From Cryptomeria japonica (lineage: Eukaryota; Streptophyta; Pinopsida; Cupressales; Cupressaceae): a stretch of 64,000 nucleotides of DNA. Below the pieces are notes generated by a model. That model had not been told where the DNA came from and did no database searches. It saw nothing but the letters and a program-made list of their open reading frames with translations. Below are positions 34,020 to 46,019 of this stretch, piece by piece. The first letter of the stretch is position 1, and each line of letters opens with the position of its first letter. The stretch spans positions 20,098,285 through 20,162,284 of the forward strand of contig NC_081413.1 in NCBI RefSeq assembly GCF_030272615.1, written 5' to 3'. A program made the translations under genes and the position numbers.

Positions 34020-34960
34020 AGTTTTTTAAGGAAGGAAAAAATATTTGGTATGTTGGGATAAAAAAATTATCTATTGAGAGAAAAGGGGGATTGAGAATGA
34101 GATCTTATTACCTTAATAATGTGGTATTAATTGTCAAACTTTATCATAAATGATGTGTGGAAGAGGATATTTTATGGGGGAACATTATGATATTCAAACG
34201 CTTGAATCTCAAAAAACATTCTTTCATTCCTAGGATGCCTACCCTAGGGAAGGGGTTTTAAATTTGAAAAATCATTGTGGTGTGGAGTAATATGTTAAAA
34301 AATCTATAATCTATTTTGGCTAGTGGTAAAGGGTGATAAAGAGATGATGCATACGAATAGAAGTGCTCCTTAAGAGTAGAGTTTCTTGAGCTCCATTATT
34401 TGAAGTTTACATGTATAGAAGCTAGTTGGACTTCAATGCAATTCTACATCGAGTAATATGAGGATTTAGAAATGGAAACTTAAAGACCAATGGCCTAGTC
34501 AATAATATTCCTTTCTTATCAATAGTTTGGATTGTATCTTAGCTTTGTAGAAGGTTCTCTAGACACTTGAATATCCTTGGATGTGGCTTCATGGGTTTTG
34601 GAATTTACTTTATGAAAACTATTTATATAATACTTTGATGGTTGGAAACTTTGATGTTGACAATTTTAATCTCTAGAACATATTGTGGCATCCTTAAGGT
34701 TGCACTAAAGTTAATTCTTTCTAAAGGTTGGTCTTTTTAGGCAAAAAAATAAAAAAATCACTAGGTTAACCTTAAAAAAAATAGTTTAATTAAATCAAGA
34801 AAATGCGTTCTTTCTTTTAAGGATGAAGAGGAAAATAAACATATATTATTACCTTACCCCTTTGCCAATTTTCTCTTGTATTTATGGGCTAATCCTATGG
34901 GCAATCAATGGAAAGTTCATGACTCAATTTGTGATTTTTGTGTGAATTAGATGATGATCT
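34020..34960 (+). pseudogene. Degenerate LINE remnant (RT C-terminus and zf-RVT region)
   Basis: Conceptual plus-strand translation contains RKGGLRMRSYYLNNVV, typical of the region after the LINE reverse transcriptase. Further on lies a CVLSFKDEEENKHILLPYPFANFLLYLW stretch, resembling the zf-RVT C-terminus. Many stops and frameshifts intervene. No endonuclease or RT core was found nearby. Confidence 0.45.
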
Positions 34961-36110
34961 CTTCCGAGCCAAATTTATCAATTTATTTAGTGTTATTCAT
35001 TCTAATTTGATTTGGTGGAACATAATCAAAGGATCTTCAATGAGAGTGGAAACCATATTAGTCAAGTCTAGGGATAATTTATAACCAAAATCATAGGAAT
35101 TTGTTTGAATTCAATATGCTCAACCAAGTTCTTAGTGGGAACTCCTATAGTCTTTAACAAATTGGTTGTCCCTACTCTCCTTCACCTATTTCCTTTAGTA
35201 TAAATATTCTTCAAAAAGACACCATTGTTTTATGGGAAAACTCCTTTATAGGCTTGACTAAAATCAATGTTGACAATCCTTAACTTGAAACAAACCCAAA
35301 AATAATGGTATGGAATGTCTCTATCATGATTATAATGGCATGAGTATTTTGTAATTTACATGAATCTTAGACATTATTTGTTGTTCAATTAAATGCTAAA
35401 GTGATAACCATTCATCAAGATTTGTTGCAAGCTTAGAAAAGGCAAATCCCTAACATTATCCTAGAGACATTCTAAGAATCTACCAATGTCAATAAGCTTA
35501 CTTCCTTTGATTTTTAGCAATGACAACATATAAATGATTGTAATAAAGACATCAACATTATCATCTATGTTTTCACATTTGTTTAGAGAAGACATATTAG
35601 ATGAGAGAGAGATCAGGGTGTTTATTTCTTGGTGAAATCCCTTTCTAACTAGAATGGCATATGGATGGTAACTAGGGATAATTAGGAATGCCCTATTAAG
35701 ATTTGGACAAAGAATGATGCTTTTTGTAAATACTAAATTTCATACTATCCCTAAATTTATGTGCTTTACCAAATTTGCTAGTTTTGTTGGGTTTCTTTTA
35801 GTTTCATTATGGCTAACATTGCTATCTTATTTTGATTTAAATGTTTTTCGCATTGGTCATTTATTTTTAACTTACATATCTTTTGAAGACTAACAAACCC
35901 ATCATGTAATCTATTCTTTTTTATCTTTTACCCTTTTGTTAAAAACTCATTTATTTTAATAAAAAATTGCCACACATCATCTTCCAATCTATTATAAAAC
36001 TTAATTTATATAAACTCCTTAAAATTTCCAAATAGAAATAAAGATCCACAATAATTTAATTTATAAGAAGTAAAACAACAAGAAAAGAGGCAGCGCCCCC
36101 ATTCTTCCAA
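34961..36110. other. Intergenic DNA with a dispersed ~300-bp repeat
   Basis: 35555-35860 resembles 62047-62340 (shared ATCTATGTTTTCACATTTGT and AATTAGGAATGCCCT). It is therefore an old dispersed repeat of unknown class. The rest is AT-rich and lacks credible ORFs. Confidence 0.5.
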
Positions 36111-37163
36111 TCATCTCTGCATGAAATCAGAGATATCATCAATGAAATCAGAAGACAAGTCATAAGGCATCAAAGGAAATCCATGAACGCCGTTTTCATA
36201 GAACATAAGCCCAACTTCCTTCTTCATCTTCTTCAGATAATCAAAATACCGCAGCTGCCAATCTCGCAGTGTGTCAAGCCCTCCAATCACAACCAAACTC
36301 TTCGGCAAGGGAACCGCCGAAATATCGGCGCCGCCGGGCCCCACCACATTCGCCGCCGGGTGATCTCTGTTCGCCCCCTCCGGCAAAAACGCCCTCCACG
36401 ACCAATCGCAGGCGTCCACAGAAATCAACGGAACGTCCGTCAAAGCCAACTCCGACGGCGTCCTTTCCTCCCCTCCAAAAAAGGGCTGTATCAAAACATG
36501 CCCCACGACATTCATTGGCGTCAAGTCCTCCTTCCCCTCTGCCACGCGGCATCCGACGTGGTGAACAATATTCCCTCCGGCGCTCTCCCCCATCAGAAAA
36601 CAGCGTGACACGTCAGCGCCACGCGGCAGAAAGCGATTCTCAGCGTGGTCGTTCCGGAGCCACAAGAGAGCAGCGTAGCAGTCTTCATAAGCAACGGGAA
36701 ACTTGTGTTCGGGTGCCAGCCTGTAATCCACCGAGACTACCACCACACGCCGCCGTTTCGCCAGCCGCCGGCAAAACACATCATAGCCCACTTCTGCAGC
36801 GGACAACGTGCAGAAACCCCCGCCGTGAAAATACACCACCACCGGCAGCACCTCTGTTTCATCGCCGTTTTCTTGTACCGGAACAAAGAGGCGGACCCAG
36901 ACGCCGTTAACGTGGTCTATAACGGCGTCTCTGGTATATACTCCATGTTTGGGTATCTCGTTGGCGGGGACAGGGGGAGCGAGGCACCATATAAGCCACG
37001 CCGCCAGACGCCTGTTAACGGTGCCGTCGCTTCTCTGTGATAAATAGACGCCTGCTTTTACAGCCCAGCACAGCCATCGCACGCGTAGAGGAAGGCTGCT
37101 CCTAATTTGGTCCACTTGCCTTCTTGTTAAAAGCACCCTCACATTCTCTGCATTCCTCTCCAT
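36111..37163 (-). CDS. Carboxylesterase, CXE18-like alpha/beta hydrolase, copy C
   Basis: Intact single-exon gene of 350 residues from the ATG at 37163. The in-frame ATG at 37262 would add 33 residues not found in copies A or B, so I prefer the inner start. The catalytic set is complete: HGGG (113-116), GESAGGN with Ser194 (the usual GDSAGG has Glu for Asp, still G-x-S-x-G), Asp297 in GGLDTLRDWQ and His327 in VHGF. It is clearly homologous to copy B but more diverged than A is from B, and it lies on the far side of the CACTA element. Coding DNA is much richer in GC than its surroundings. It likely hydrolyses a small ester in the cytosol; the substrate is unknown. A TATA box lies upstream at 37425-37434. 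Confidence 0.9.
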   Translation of the reverse strand: MERNAENVRVLLTRRQVDQIRSSLPLRVRWLCWAVKAGVYLSQRSDGTVNRRLAAWLIWCLAPPVPANEIPKHGVYTRDAVIDHVNGVWVRLFVPVQENGDETEVLPVVVYFHGGGFCTLSAAEVGYDVFCRRLAKRRRVVVVSVDYRLAPEHKFPVAYEDCYAALLWLRNDHAENRFLPRGADVSRCFLMGESAGGNIVHHVGCRVAEGKEDLTPMNVVGHVLIQPFFGGEERTPSELALTDVPLISVDACDWSWRAFLPEGANRDHPAANVVGPGGADISAVPLPKSLVVIGGLDTLRDWQLRYFDYLKKMKKEVGLMFYENGVHGFPLMPYDLSSDFIDDISDFMQR

Positions 37164-37380
37164 TGATGAGTTTCGTTGTGAATCAAGAGCGAATGGTTTT
37201 AAGGGCTGCTGAGAGAAGTGGCCTTTTATTTTCACGGAAATTTGTAGGTAAGGCTTTACCAAATTATATCATGGGAATCCGTTCGTTGCATTCATACATG
37301 GTCTCGGACAAATGCACCGTTTCTGCAATGGCCTAACAGTACGTCAATATGCTCGGGCATTGAATTGAATAGTGGTATGG

Positions 37381-37434
37381 TGGGCCCATGAGGTAAAGTC
37401 CAGGATAGCTCTTTTCAAGTAAGGCTTTTATATA
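37381..37434 (-). promoter_or_regulatory. CXE copy C promoter: TATA box and conserved GGGCCC block
   Basis: Minus-strand TATATAAAAG at 37425-37434. Downstream of it lies TGGGCCCATGAGGTAAAG-type sequence (37381-37407), which resembles blocks at 14427-14455, 14777-14805 and 19008-19038 near the other copies. GTGGGCCC fits TCP or site II-like promoter elements, which is an inference. Confidence 0.5.
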
Positions 37435-37658
37435 AGTTTATTATTTTGTCATCTGCTCTTCGTTAAGTAGCTTTTGATGATCCTTTCTAATTTGCTGGTT
37501 GTATAATAGTTTAAATCTATGCTTTTTGTTCGAGTTTAATGCTCTTGGATTTGAGTCTTCTTGCAGCTGTTGCAACAGCTGCATTCTTTATTTGTAATTG
37601 GTATTTTTTTTTTGAAAAATTATTAGTGAAATTTAATCGGTTTTTAATTATGTCTAGA

Positions 37659-37860
37659 TGTCTATTACATTCAAATGGACGTAAAAACTTCAAAAGTTAT
37701 TTAATTTGACAAATAAGAATAATGTATTTAATATTTATTATTATTATTAGATTTTATCATGTCTATTACATTCAAATGGATGTAAAAACTTCAAAAGTTA
37801 TTTAATTTGACAAATAAGAATAATGTATTTAATATTTATTATTATTATTAGATTTTATCA
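37659..37860. repeat. 101-bp tandem duplication
   Basis: Unit starting TGTCTATTACATTCAAATGG at 37659 and again at 37760, almost identical. Non-coding and AT-rich. Confidence 0.85.
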
Positions 37861-38029
37861 GTTTTCAATGTAATGTTCTTTTATATTCAAATCAGAAATT
37901 CGACAAAAATAAATAAAATATATATTTAATTTCTTTCTTTTATTATTAGATTTTATAAGTTTTAAATACAATTTTTTATTTTTTTTTCAAATGAGAAAAT
38001 TTGTCAAAGTTGAGATTTAATCAGTCTGA

Positions 38030-39190
38030 GCATTTTAGGAAAATGATGTTTCAACCTTGTATTTACATAAGGTTACTATTTATATTTGAGCACAAATTGG
38101 TCCAAAATTTTCGCTAAAGCTTTAGATTGGCTAGATAAGCATGTTGGTAGATTTTCGTTGCAAGATCATGTCTAGATTTGAAGATATTAAAGCTTTTGTT
38201 TCTGAAAATTGTGAACGATATTTTTTAAGTTAATTTTGAAGGCTTTAGAGGCTCCAAAATGATTTGAAAGTGTTCATAGCTGGCGCTTGATAGAACATTT
38301 TGCAATCTTTTCGGTGCTTCAAACGGTTCATGAATAGAACACCAGCTCAAAAGTTATGGCTTTCGGATGTTGGGTCTCTTGAAATAGGAAATATTAAAAA
38401 TGTGTTGGGCACATAAATGAGCTATAAAAGGGAGTTACACGTATTGGGTGCCACTTTTTGAGTGGTTTTGACACATCACAGGGCAACTTTCATTGGAGAT
38501 AAGTGGGGTGCCACTTTTTGGGTGGTTTTAGCCCATGGTTTTGTAATACCTTTTGTTGGTTTCATGTATTGTATCTCCTGTATTTTAGCTGCATGAGATG
38601 GAGGTTGTGCATAGAATCTTATAGCTCTTGAGTTATCTTTGGATCTCTAGTTGGTGATACTCCTGTGAGAAGCTTGCTCTGCAAGTATATTGTATTTTGT
38701 TGTCAATTTCTAAATAATATATTAGGTATCTTTTAGAGTACGGGGTTTTTCTATTGAAAGGGTTTTCCTTATGATATATCTTGTGTTTATTGTTAATCTA
38801 TTTGCATGTTGTATATCTCCTTCTATGTGTGTTTCTTATTCTATAACACTTTAAGATTTATAAGAAAAATTGCATTATTTGCCCTACTAGATTAGTGTTA
38901 GGAAGTCATTTTTGCACCTCAACTTGGACTTTCAGTTGGTATCAGAGCGTGGCTAGTTTTGGTTACATTGTTGGGAAGTAGATATTTAATATGATTTTAG
39001 TTTGAGTGAGAGCTTTTGCAGAGTATTTTTTAAATCTTGTTGCAGGAAGAAGATGGCAAGAACATCTAAAAAAGTTGATGTGGATAAGTATAATGGCAGT
39101 AACTTCAAACTCTTAAAGTTAAAAAATGGAAGACATGCTCATGGATAGAGATCTAAGGGCTATAATATCTGGAACAAAACCTCATACTAC
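38030..39190 (+). mobile_element. Truncated Ty1/copia element: LTR 3' part, primer site and gag start
   Basis: The site TGGTATCAGAGC (38937-38948), complementary to the 3' end of initiator tRNA-Met, sits two bases after an LTR-like end in CA (38934). A TATA box (CTATAAAAG) lies at 38422-38430. From the ATG at 39053 the translation begins like copia Gag, with DKYNGSNFKLLKLK. After a one-base frameshift it continues MEDMLMDRDLRAI. Similarity stops near 39190 and no second LTR or pol follows. The left LTR border is uncertain because there is no second copy to compare. Confidence 0.65.
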
Positions 39191-39326
39191 AAATTCACCT
39201 AATAGGTTTAATATTGAGTTTCCTCTACCATAGGGGTCAATGTATATCTTTTAGTCTCAATATACCACTATATATAATATTTCCAATAGCATAAGTATTT
39301 GAAACCTCATATCAGGACTTACAATG

Positions 39327-40712
39327 TGTAGTCACACAAATCTGTCCAGCTTAATTAAATAAATATTTGCTATTTATTTGATTAAAAATCCACTAGCCAT
39401 CAATTATTAAATTAATATTTAATTAATTCATCTCCAAACATTCTTCTATTAATTAAATAAATTATTCAATTTATTTTAATTAATTCATTAAACCAAATTC
39501 AAATCAATTAAATAAATAAAATCTATTTATTTAATAAAATCCCCTTTTCCTCTTTTAAATAAATTAAATAAAACATTTATTTAATTCATTATCCCCACCC
39601 CACTTGCATTTTCCTACAAATGCAACTTGCACACATTTATTGGAATAAATAAATTTTTATTTTAAATAAAATCTTATTTTCCCTCACCCACCAAATCCAC
39701 TTGCAAAATCTAATCCCCTTCTAGATTCTTCTAACCCTTTCCTAATTAGCCTAATCCATCCCCTAATTATTGTCACATTCCTAAGCAAAATGGAGTCACT
39801 TCTCAAAGACTCCAAAGTCTTTGAAAAGCATTTAATGCTTTGTGTGTTCAACAAATTAACCCCCAAAGTCTTCCAAGACCACTAATGGCTCTTACATGAC
39901 CATTTATGGCTCTTACATAACCATTTATGGTTATTTCAAACTTGTCCCCCCAAACATTTATTGTTTTGACCATATTCATCCATTTCACATTTGCACAAGA
40001 GTTTATCCATTGGATAAAAGCTTTATTCTTTGAATAAAGAGTTTATTCATTCAACCAACCTTGACTTTAATTCCCAAGGTCATATCAGGAATTTAATGCT
40101 TATTCTCTCCCCTCTCAACCTATCTCACATTGACACTTGTCATTCTGGGATTGGGTTGAAAGCCCTCACATGGATTTGAAATCATTCAATCCTGACCCTT
40201 GTTGAGATTACTCAATCTCAACCATCCATTGCTCCATTTTTCCTATAAATAGAGCCCATTTCTTCATAATCCAGATCCTGAAAACTTGTATGCATTTAAG
40301 CTATAGGCATTTTAAGAGAGCATTTTAGCATAAGCAATCTAATATCTTGTTATTTTGGTGAAAATATATCATTTTAGCATCAATAGCATAGTATTAGTTT
40401 TTCATTTCACATTTAGAGCTATACTACAAACTCAATCCTCCATAAGCATCCATAGTGCAAAAAGTTGCTGAGAGCTACACTATTTTGGAACTTGGAGAGG
40501 AGAGGAACAAGGGAGAAAGAAACTAAGAGCATGTTAGGAGGTATTTGGAGATGCCTCATCATGTTTGCTTTGATAGTTAAATATGCTTTCATGTTTTTAG
40601 TATCTCTCTTGATATGCCTGTTTAGATTAGTCTTTGATTAAATAACACTAACGGTTTCGTGTCTTTTGTGTTATTTGTCATTTGCTAATCTTGTCCATTT
40701 AGGAGGGCATCA
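39327..40712 (+). repeat. Element 2 5' LTR
   Basis: TGTAGTCACA...GGGCATCA, 1386 bp, rich in AATTAAATAA units in its first third. A strong TATA box, TATAAATAG, is at 40244-40252. Confidence 0.95.
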
Positions 40713-40714
40713 TT

Positions 40715-40733
40715 TGGTGGACCCGATGTGAAC
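40715..40733 (+). promoter_or_regulatory. Primer-binding-like site, element 2
   Basis: TGGTGGACCCGATGTGAAC begins after a two-base spacer (TT). It is closely similar to the site of element 1. The tRNA was not assigned. Confidence 0.65.
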
Positions 40734-40799
40734 CCAACCACCAAAAACATATCATTTTTTTAACTAACATGTCTGATTGTTGAAATTGTCACACAGGTT

Positions 40800-41045
40800 G
40801 CGCTTTGACGCTATTGAACACGTTCCAGCGCTACCGTCATTTATGCTTTTAGCGCTATTGTTCTTACAATAGCGCTATTGACCAAATTTCAGCGCTTTTG
40901 CAACTGTTTTAGCGCTTTGGTAGTTCTTCTAGCGCTATTGACAAACTTCTAGCGCTTTGGCCTCTCTGTCTCTCCCCTTCTTTAAGCGCTTTTGTGTTAA
41001 GTAGCGCCTCTGCTTAAACACAGACTAGCGCTATTGTAACAAAGT
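40800..41045 (+). repeat. AGCGCT(A/T)TTG array in the element 2 leader
   Basis: About 11 copies of AGCGCTATTG, AGCGCTTTTG or AGCGCTTTGG within 245 bp, at irregular 15-30-bp spacing. One is the perfect palindrome CAATAGCGCTATTG (40867-40880). The same motif recurs in opposite orientation at 55505-55800. Confidence 0.85.
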
Positions 41046-43357
41046 GTCATCCAAATCACCTTGTAACCACAAAAATGGAAATTCTTAGGCTTGTGGAAGC
41101 CCCCCTTGAACATCGATTTTACTAACACGTTTTTGTTTGTGCAGGTTAAAAACTCACTATAAAAACCACAAACTTGTCTTTTGGTGCTTAAAAACTTGAC
41201 AAACACAAAATTGTATTGCTTTCTAATTAGGATAAATTATCTTTTGGTGCTTAAAATCAACAAACAAATTTGCTTTCCTTGCATCAAACTTGAAAAATCA
41301 CAAGCCACACTTCAATTTTGGGCAAATAAAAAGAACAATCCACTTGTTTAGATTTTTGCAAAACAAATTTTACTTCAAGCAAATGTGTTTTTCATTAAGT
41401 TGACCAGGATTTTCAAATTCTAGAGTACAAAACACATTGCCTTTGAAAGTTAAAAAGAACACCATGGCTGTTGGAGCAACATCTTCAAATAGTTAGACCA
41501 CATTTTGAAATGATGGATTAAAAAGAACAAGTGTTTTACGTGTTTGGCACGCTTGTGCACAAAGGTCAGTCGAGTGGTCCTACCTCTAACACACACTATC
41601 TTCTCCCTTGGCTGTCATGGTCCTAGGTGCAAGAGAAAAGTGTTAGTAACACTCAAAATTTTATCTTTTTAAGAGAGGCCTGCCAAGGGATCGATACTCT
41701 TGGGAACGACCTCGAGCAGTAAATCCTTCGAGCCGCTATAGAAATCAGGTGAGAGCAAAAGCTGTAGCCTTGGGTATAGCTGTTCCTACAGTGTAACTGG
41801 CCGAAAGGACAAATGGGCCCCACCACCAGTTACAAGGCTCTTAAGTGAGTCACTGCAAAATGAACTTATGTCCAAAAACATCGAACATGACTAAACACCT
41901 TTAAGTAGTAGCCCACCCGTTCTATTGATTGAGGATATTTGCGATGCAATTTAGTGCAAGAGCATAGATGGTTTTGCTCCCAAGATACTCACCATACATA
42001 TTTCCTTGAGTAGAAACATAGCTTTTTGAAAAGTCACTTGTGGCTTGATAAAAGTGGTGACTCCCCCATCATAGGGATCATCTATTTGTTATGCTCGTGC
42101 AAGACTTAGTATATCACATCCTTACCTACCACGACGAGATTCATAAGGTATGTAGTACCAAAGTCGAAGAAATATCAAGATGTGGGCTAAATTTATCACA
42201 ACTGGCCATTTGACCTTAGGGATAAAAAGTGTTTGAAGTGTGTTCGTTTTAAAGGCCAAGTGCAAATTGAGCCGACTTCAGGATTTGGAAATACACCGTA
42301 AAATACATCTAAAGGAAGGGTCATATACAAGTCCAAGGATTGGGTTGATTTAGACCCATACTCATTTGTGCCTTTTAGGCAACATTTTGGTGTTTGTGTG
42401 CTTGCTTTGTTTTCTTGTCAAAGAAAAATCAGAAAGTCAATCCCAAAAACAAAGTATTCATCCAACATTTCTCAAATACAACCAGAAACATGAAAAACAA
42501 AGTGCAAACAAATAGTCAAAAACTTATGACCATTCTTCACATCTTGCGAAAGAAGAAGTGTCATCAGAATATCAACTTGAAAAGAAGACCATTAAGCTCA
42601 AAGGCTTTGATCAAAAGAAGGAAGTTCTTCTATATCAATAGACAAATCTTTGTCTCACATAGAGTCTTTCTACATCGTATGCGTCTCTACCTTCAAGGAA
42701 AAACAAACAAATTTGATTCCGAATCATTGAACCGCAGAGCTTTTATGCAATATAGAGCTCTGAGTTATCACAAAAACGAAGGAGGTAAGATTAATCCCAA
42801 CTTCTTCCCAAACGTCTGCATCACCTACAACACAGCTCGAGAAATACCTCCAACACCTGAAAGGGAAGAGGTAGAGTTTGTCCCATTTGTAACACAAAGT
42901 TTTTATTGAAGTTGAAAACATTTTCATCCATCATCTTTTTCGTACATCATCACTTCATCATCAATCCGTTCCAACTCTCAAAATATTAAGAGGTTCTTGT
43001 CCCAAGTTCTCTTTTGGATATTGTTTGAAATCAAACACTTCACATCACTTTTAGATTGTTTCTACATCTAGGATAAGCTCATCCTAAGAAACACATCTAC
43101 GCAGGTTAAAACTAGTTCATGAGTAAATCCTCTCATTACTAGGTAGTTAAATCTATAACACATCTCAGATTTCTCTATACCTTATCACATCAAAATCTTA
43201 TCAAACAAGAAAGCAATTCAAAGAAGGAATTCCGGTTACATCTACCTTAAAAGTGTTAAAAATCCACATACCACACAATCCACCAATCATCAAATTCTCA
43301 TTTCATCAAAAACTTATCATCATTTTCATGCAATTTCAAAAAAGACTCATAAACAAA
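41046..43357 (+). other. Element 2 leader, no firm gene
   Basis: A long untranslated leader. An ORF covering 42394-42909 (171 codons, opened only by a non-ATG start) has no recognisable domain. I treat it as unproven, although an extra ORF before gag is known in some Tat-group elements. Confidence 0.45.
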
Positions 43358-45014
43358 ATGGCTCAAACCTGATCACAGTCCCGACAATGAGAAATAGAAA
43401 TAGAAGAAGAAGAAGAGGAAAATCTCAATGAATTCCAAGAAGCACTTGGAGGAAATGCGAATGACGAAAACCCAAGTACTCCTACTCCTGCAACAATAGA
43501 AAGGGCTCAGCATAACCCTCTCTTTAACAGATTGTTTGACGAAATACTCAGGAGCAATGCGGATGCTCACTTCTTAAAGCTTGCTCAAGAAGGAGCAAAA
43601 ACTCCCCTCTAACTTTGATCTTGCCCAATTAAGACAAGCATCAGAAAGACAAAGTCTCCATGAAGAGGAAAGAGGTAGAGATCCCATCAGATATAACATT
43701 CCTCGAGGTAACCCACCACCTCCTCCTCCAAATGAAATGGAGATGTTGCGGCAACAAGTCGAGAATCTCGCCCAACAACTTCATAGTGGTGTCAAGATTA
43801 ACCAATTCTCACTCAATGACATTTGTCCCTATCCTTTTGATAGGAATCTTTACATGCCACCATTTCCACGAGGATTCGAAACACCCAAATTTGAAAAATA
43901 TAGAGGAAAGGGGGATCCCCGTGATCATGTCTGAGAATTTCATTCCGCTTGTCTTGAAGTGGCATATGAAGACACCTACCTAATGCGCCCTTTTCCCCAA
44001 GGCTTGGGAGGAACAACCACATCATGGTTTTCCCGACTACCAAGTGGCATTAGAACATTTGAGGAACTTATCCAAAAATTCCTCACTCATTACTCTCATA
44101 ACATTGAACGCAACATTACCATGGCTGATCTATGCAACACCAAACAAAAACCAGGTGAACAATTCTCAGTATTCCTGCAACGATGGCGTCAAATGTCTAG
44201 AAGATGTTCTCTTCAATTACCTAAACGAGAACTAGTGGAAATATTCATTTCCAACTTAAACGAAGAAATGGAATTTCACCTGGATGTCAAAGACACAGAC
44301 TCTTTTAATGATATGATCACCAAGGGTTTAAAATGTGAACGGGCACTCATCAAGAAAGGACTCATCAAAATCTTTAATGAACCAAAAGATGCTCTTCACC
44401 CGCGCTTCAATAGCGATAAACCAAACTTCTGGAATAAAAACAAGAATATCGTCAATGATGGGGTTGTGGATGCCCGGACTATCCAAAATGCACAACCTGT
44501 GGTTCGGTTTGCAGGACAAAATCCTCCACCTCAGAATAACACAAATGTTCCTTCCAATCAAGGTCGCATCACATCTCATGATGAACCTAGACCTCGTCAG
44601 CAAAAATAGAAACGCACATACACTCCCTTAGGGGAACCCATTGAAACAGTGTTGCGACAACTCATTTCTCAAAATTTGGTCACTCTACCTAAACTATCAA
44701 ACTATGAGCCTCAGGTCAAACCGACATGGTGGAGAGATATTGAACACTGTGAATTCCATCAAGGGAGAGGACACAAGACAAGTAATTGTCACCGATTGAA
44801 AGATCTCATTTAGGATCTTATTGATCAAGGAGAAATTGAAATTGAAGGACATGACCCAAAAACAACCAATAATGATCATCTGATGTTCAAAAATCCACTT
44901 CCATCACAAGATCAAAGGGGTCCTTCCACTTCCAGGCGAGGCACTGATACCATTGATTATACACAGGCTGCGTATAATTACACTGTAAATCATCTGTATG
45001 ATGCCAATGAATAA
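43358..45014 (+). pseudogene. gag of element 2, disrupted
   Basis: Starts at ATG 43358. Reading on shows an acidic N-terminus, then the retrotransposon Gag domain (AYEDTYLMRPFP, WFSRLPSGI-TFEEL, FLTHYSHNI, EQFSVFLQRW), and a zinc knuckle variant CEFHQGRGHKTSNC (C-x2-H-x4-H-x4-C). Damage: TGA at 43370 and 43388, a one-base insertion in a C run near 43603-43606, TGA at 43932, TAG at 44607, TAG at 44811 and TAA at 45012. All later parts stay in one frame. Gag would form the virus-like particle and bind the RNA. This copy cannot make it without readthrough. Confidence 0.88.
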
Positions 45015-45992
45015 ATTGCAACCATAACCTTCAAAAATCCCAACTCAAATTGCAATGTTGTTATGCGTCACGGCAAAGTTACCATCAAGGCAGCTCCACA
45101 AGGCACCGCCTCCATCCCAAAGCAGTACAATCTTGTGGAACAATTAGACAAAACCCCTGCGCTTATATCCATTTTAGAGCTATTGCGTCTATCGCCCTCT
45201 CATAAAACTATCTTGGATCAAGCACTCCAAGAGGCATCAGTCCCTGCAAATCTGAATACAGACCAATTTCAAGCCATGGTTGGAAGTCTAAAGTCATCAC
45301 CTTGTCTCACTTTTTCCGAAAGTGACAACTCTTCCTTCCAGCAACCTCATAACGCCTCACTCCACATCGAAGGATTTATTAACCAGCATAGGATCAAGCG
45401 AGTCTTGATCAATAATGGAGCAGGCCTGAATATTTGTACACTACAATTGGTCACAGCATTGAGATATGTGATAGAATCAGTGGATCCTCGCAAGAAGATC
45501 ACAATCAAAGCCTATGATGATGCAGAGCGTTCATCCAAAGGAGCTATGGTACTACCAATCCGAGTGGGCCCCATGGTAAAGCACATCATTTGTCAGGTTC
45601 TGGACCTTCCTCTGCCATACAATCTATTGTTAGGAAGACCTTGGATACATGCCATGCAAGCCGTTCCATCTACCTACCATCAATTTATCAAGTTCCCACA
45701 TAACGGTGTAGAGATCACAATCCTAGGCGATGCAAATCCCTTTGCGTTTTGCCATAATATCAGTCATCAACTAGAGATTACCGTTCCTAATAATAGAGAA
45801 GCCATTTCCTCCACATCATATATAAGTCCCGCCTCTCTTGCCAGTTCAAACACCACTATACCAAAGCAAGAAAAGCTTAAGATGAAAATGGCAGAGGAAG
45901 GTCCTGGGGAATACAACTTGAGTCAACTCTTTTGTGTGGGACAAATGCCCACTTCTCCTAGAACACATGGTAAACCACAGCAGGTACTCTAG
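45015..45992 (+). pseudogene. Protease region of element 2, active site altered
   Basis: In frame with gag. A retropepsin-like fold signature is present: IEGFINQHRIKRVLI, NNGAGLNICTL, then LLLGRPWIHAM. The catalytic Asp expected in the D-(T/S/N/G)-G position is Asn (codon 45411-45413, a G-to-A type change), so the enzyme should be dead. TAG at 45990-45992 ends this open stretch. The reading continues in the same frame into RT. Confidence 0.82.
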
Positions 45993-46019
45993 CAACCACT
46001 AAAAATACTAGCATGTGCT

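Noticed and set aside
36269-36910. 213-codon plus-strand ORF, and similar ORFs at 13608-14096 and 18197-18739
   Set aside because: They are exactly antisense to the CXE genes, in GC-rich coding DNA. The same shadow appears over all three copies, and the predicted proteins are Arg/Pro-rich with no motif.
42394-42909. 171-codon ORF as an Ogre-type extra ORF before gag
   Set aside because: It opens only with a TTG start and has no recognisable domain. It could be leader sequence by chance, so it is kept only as a note in the leader entry.
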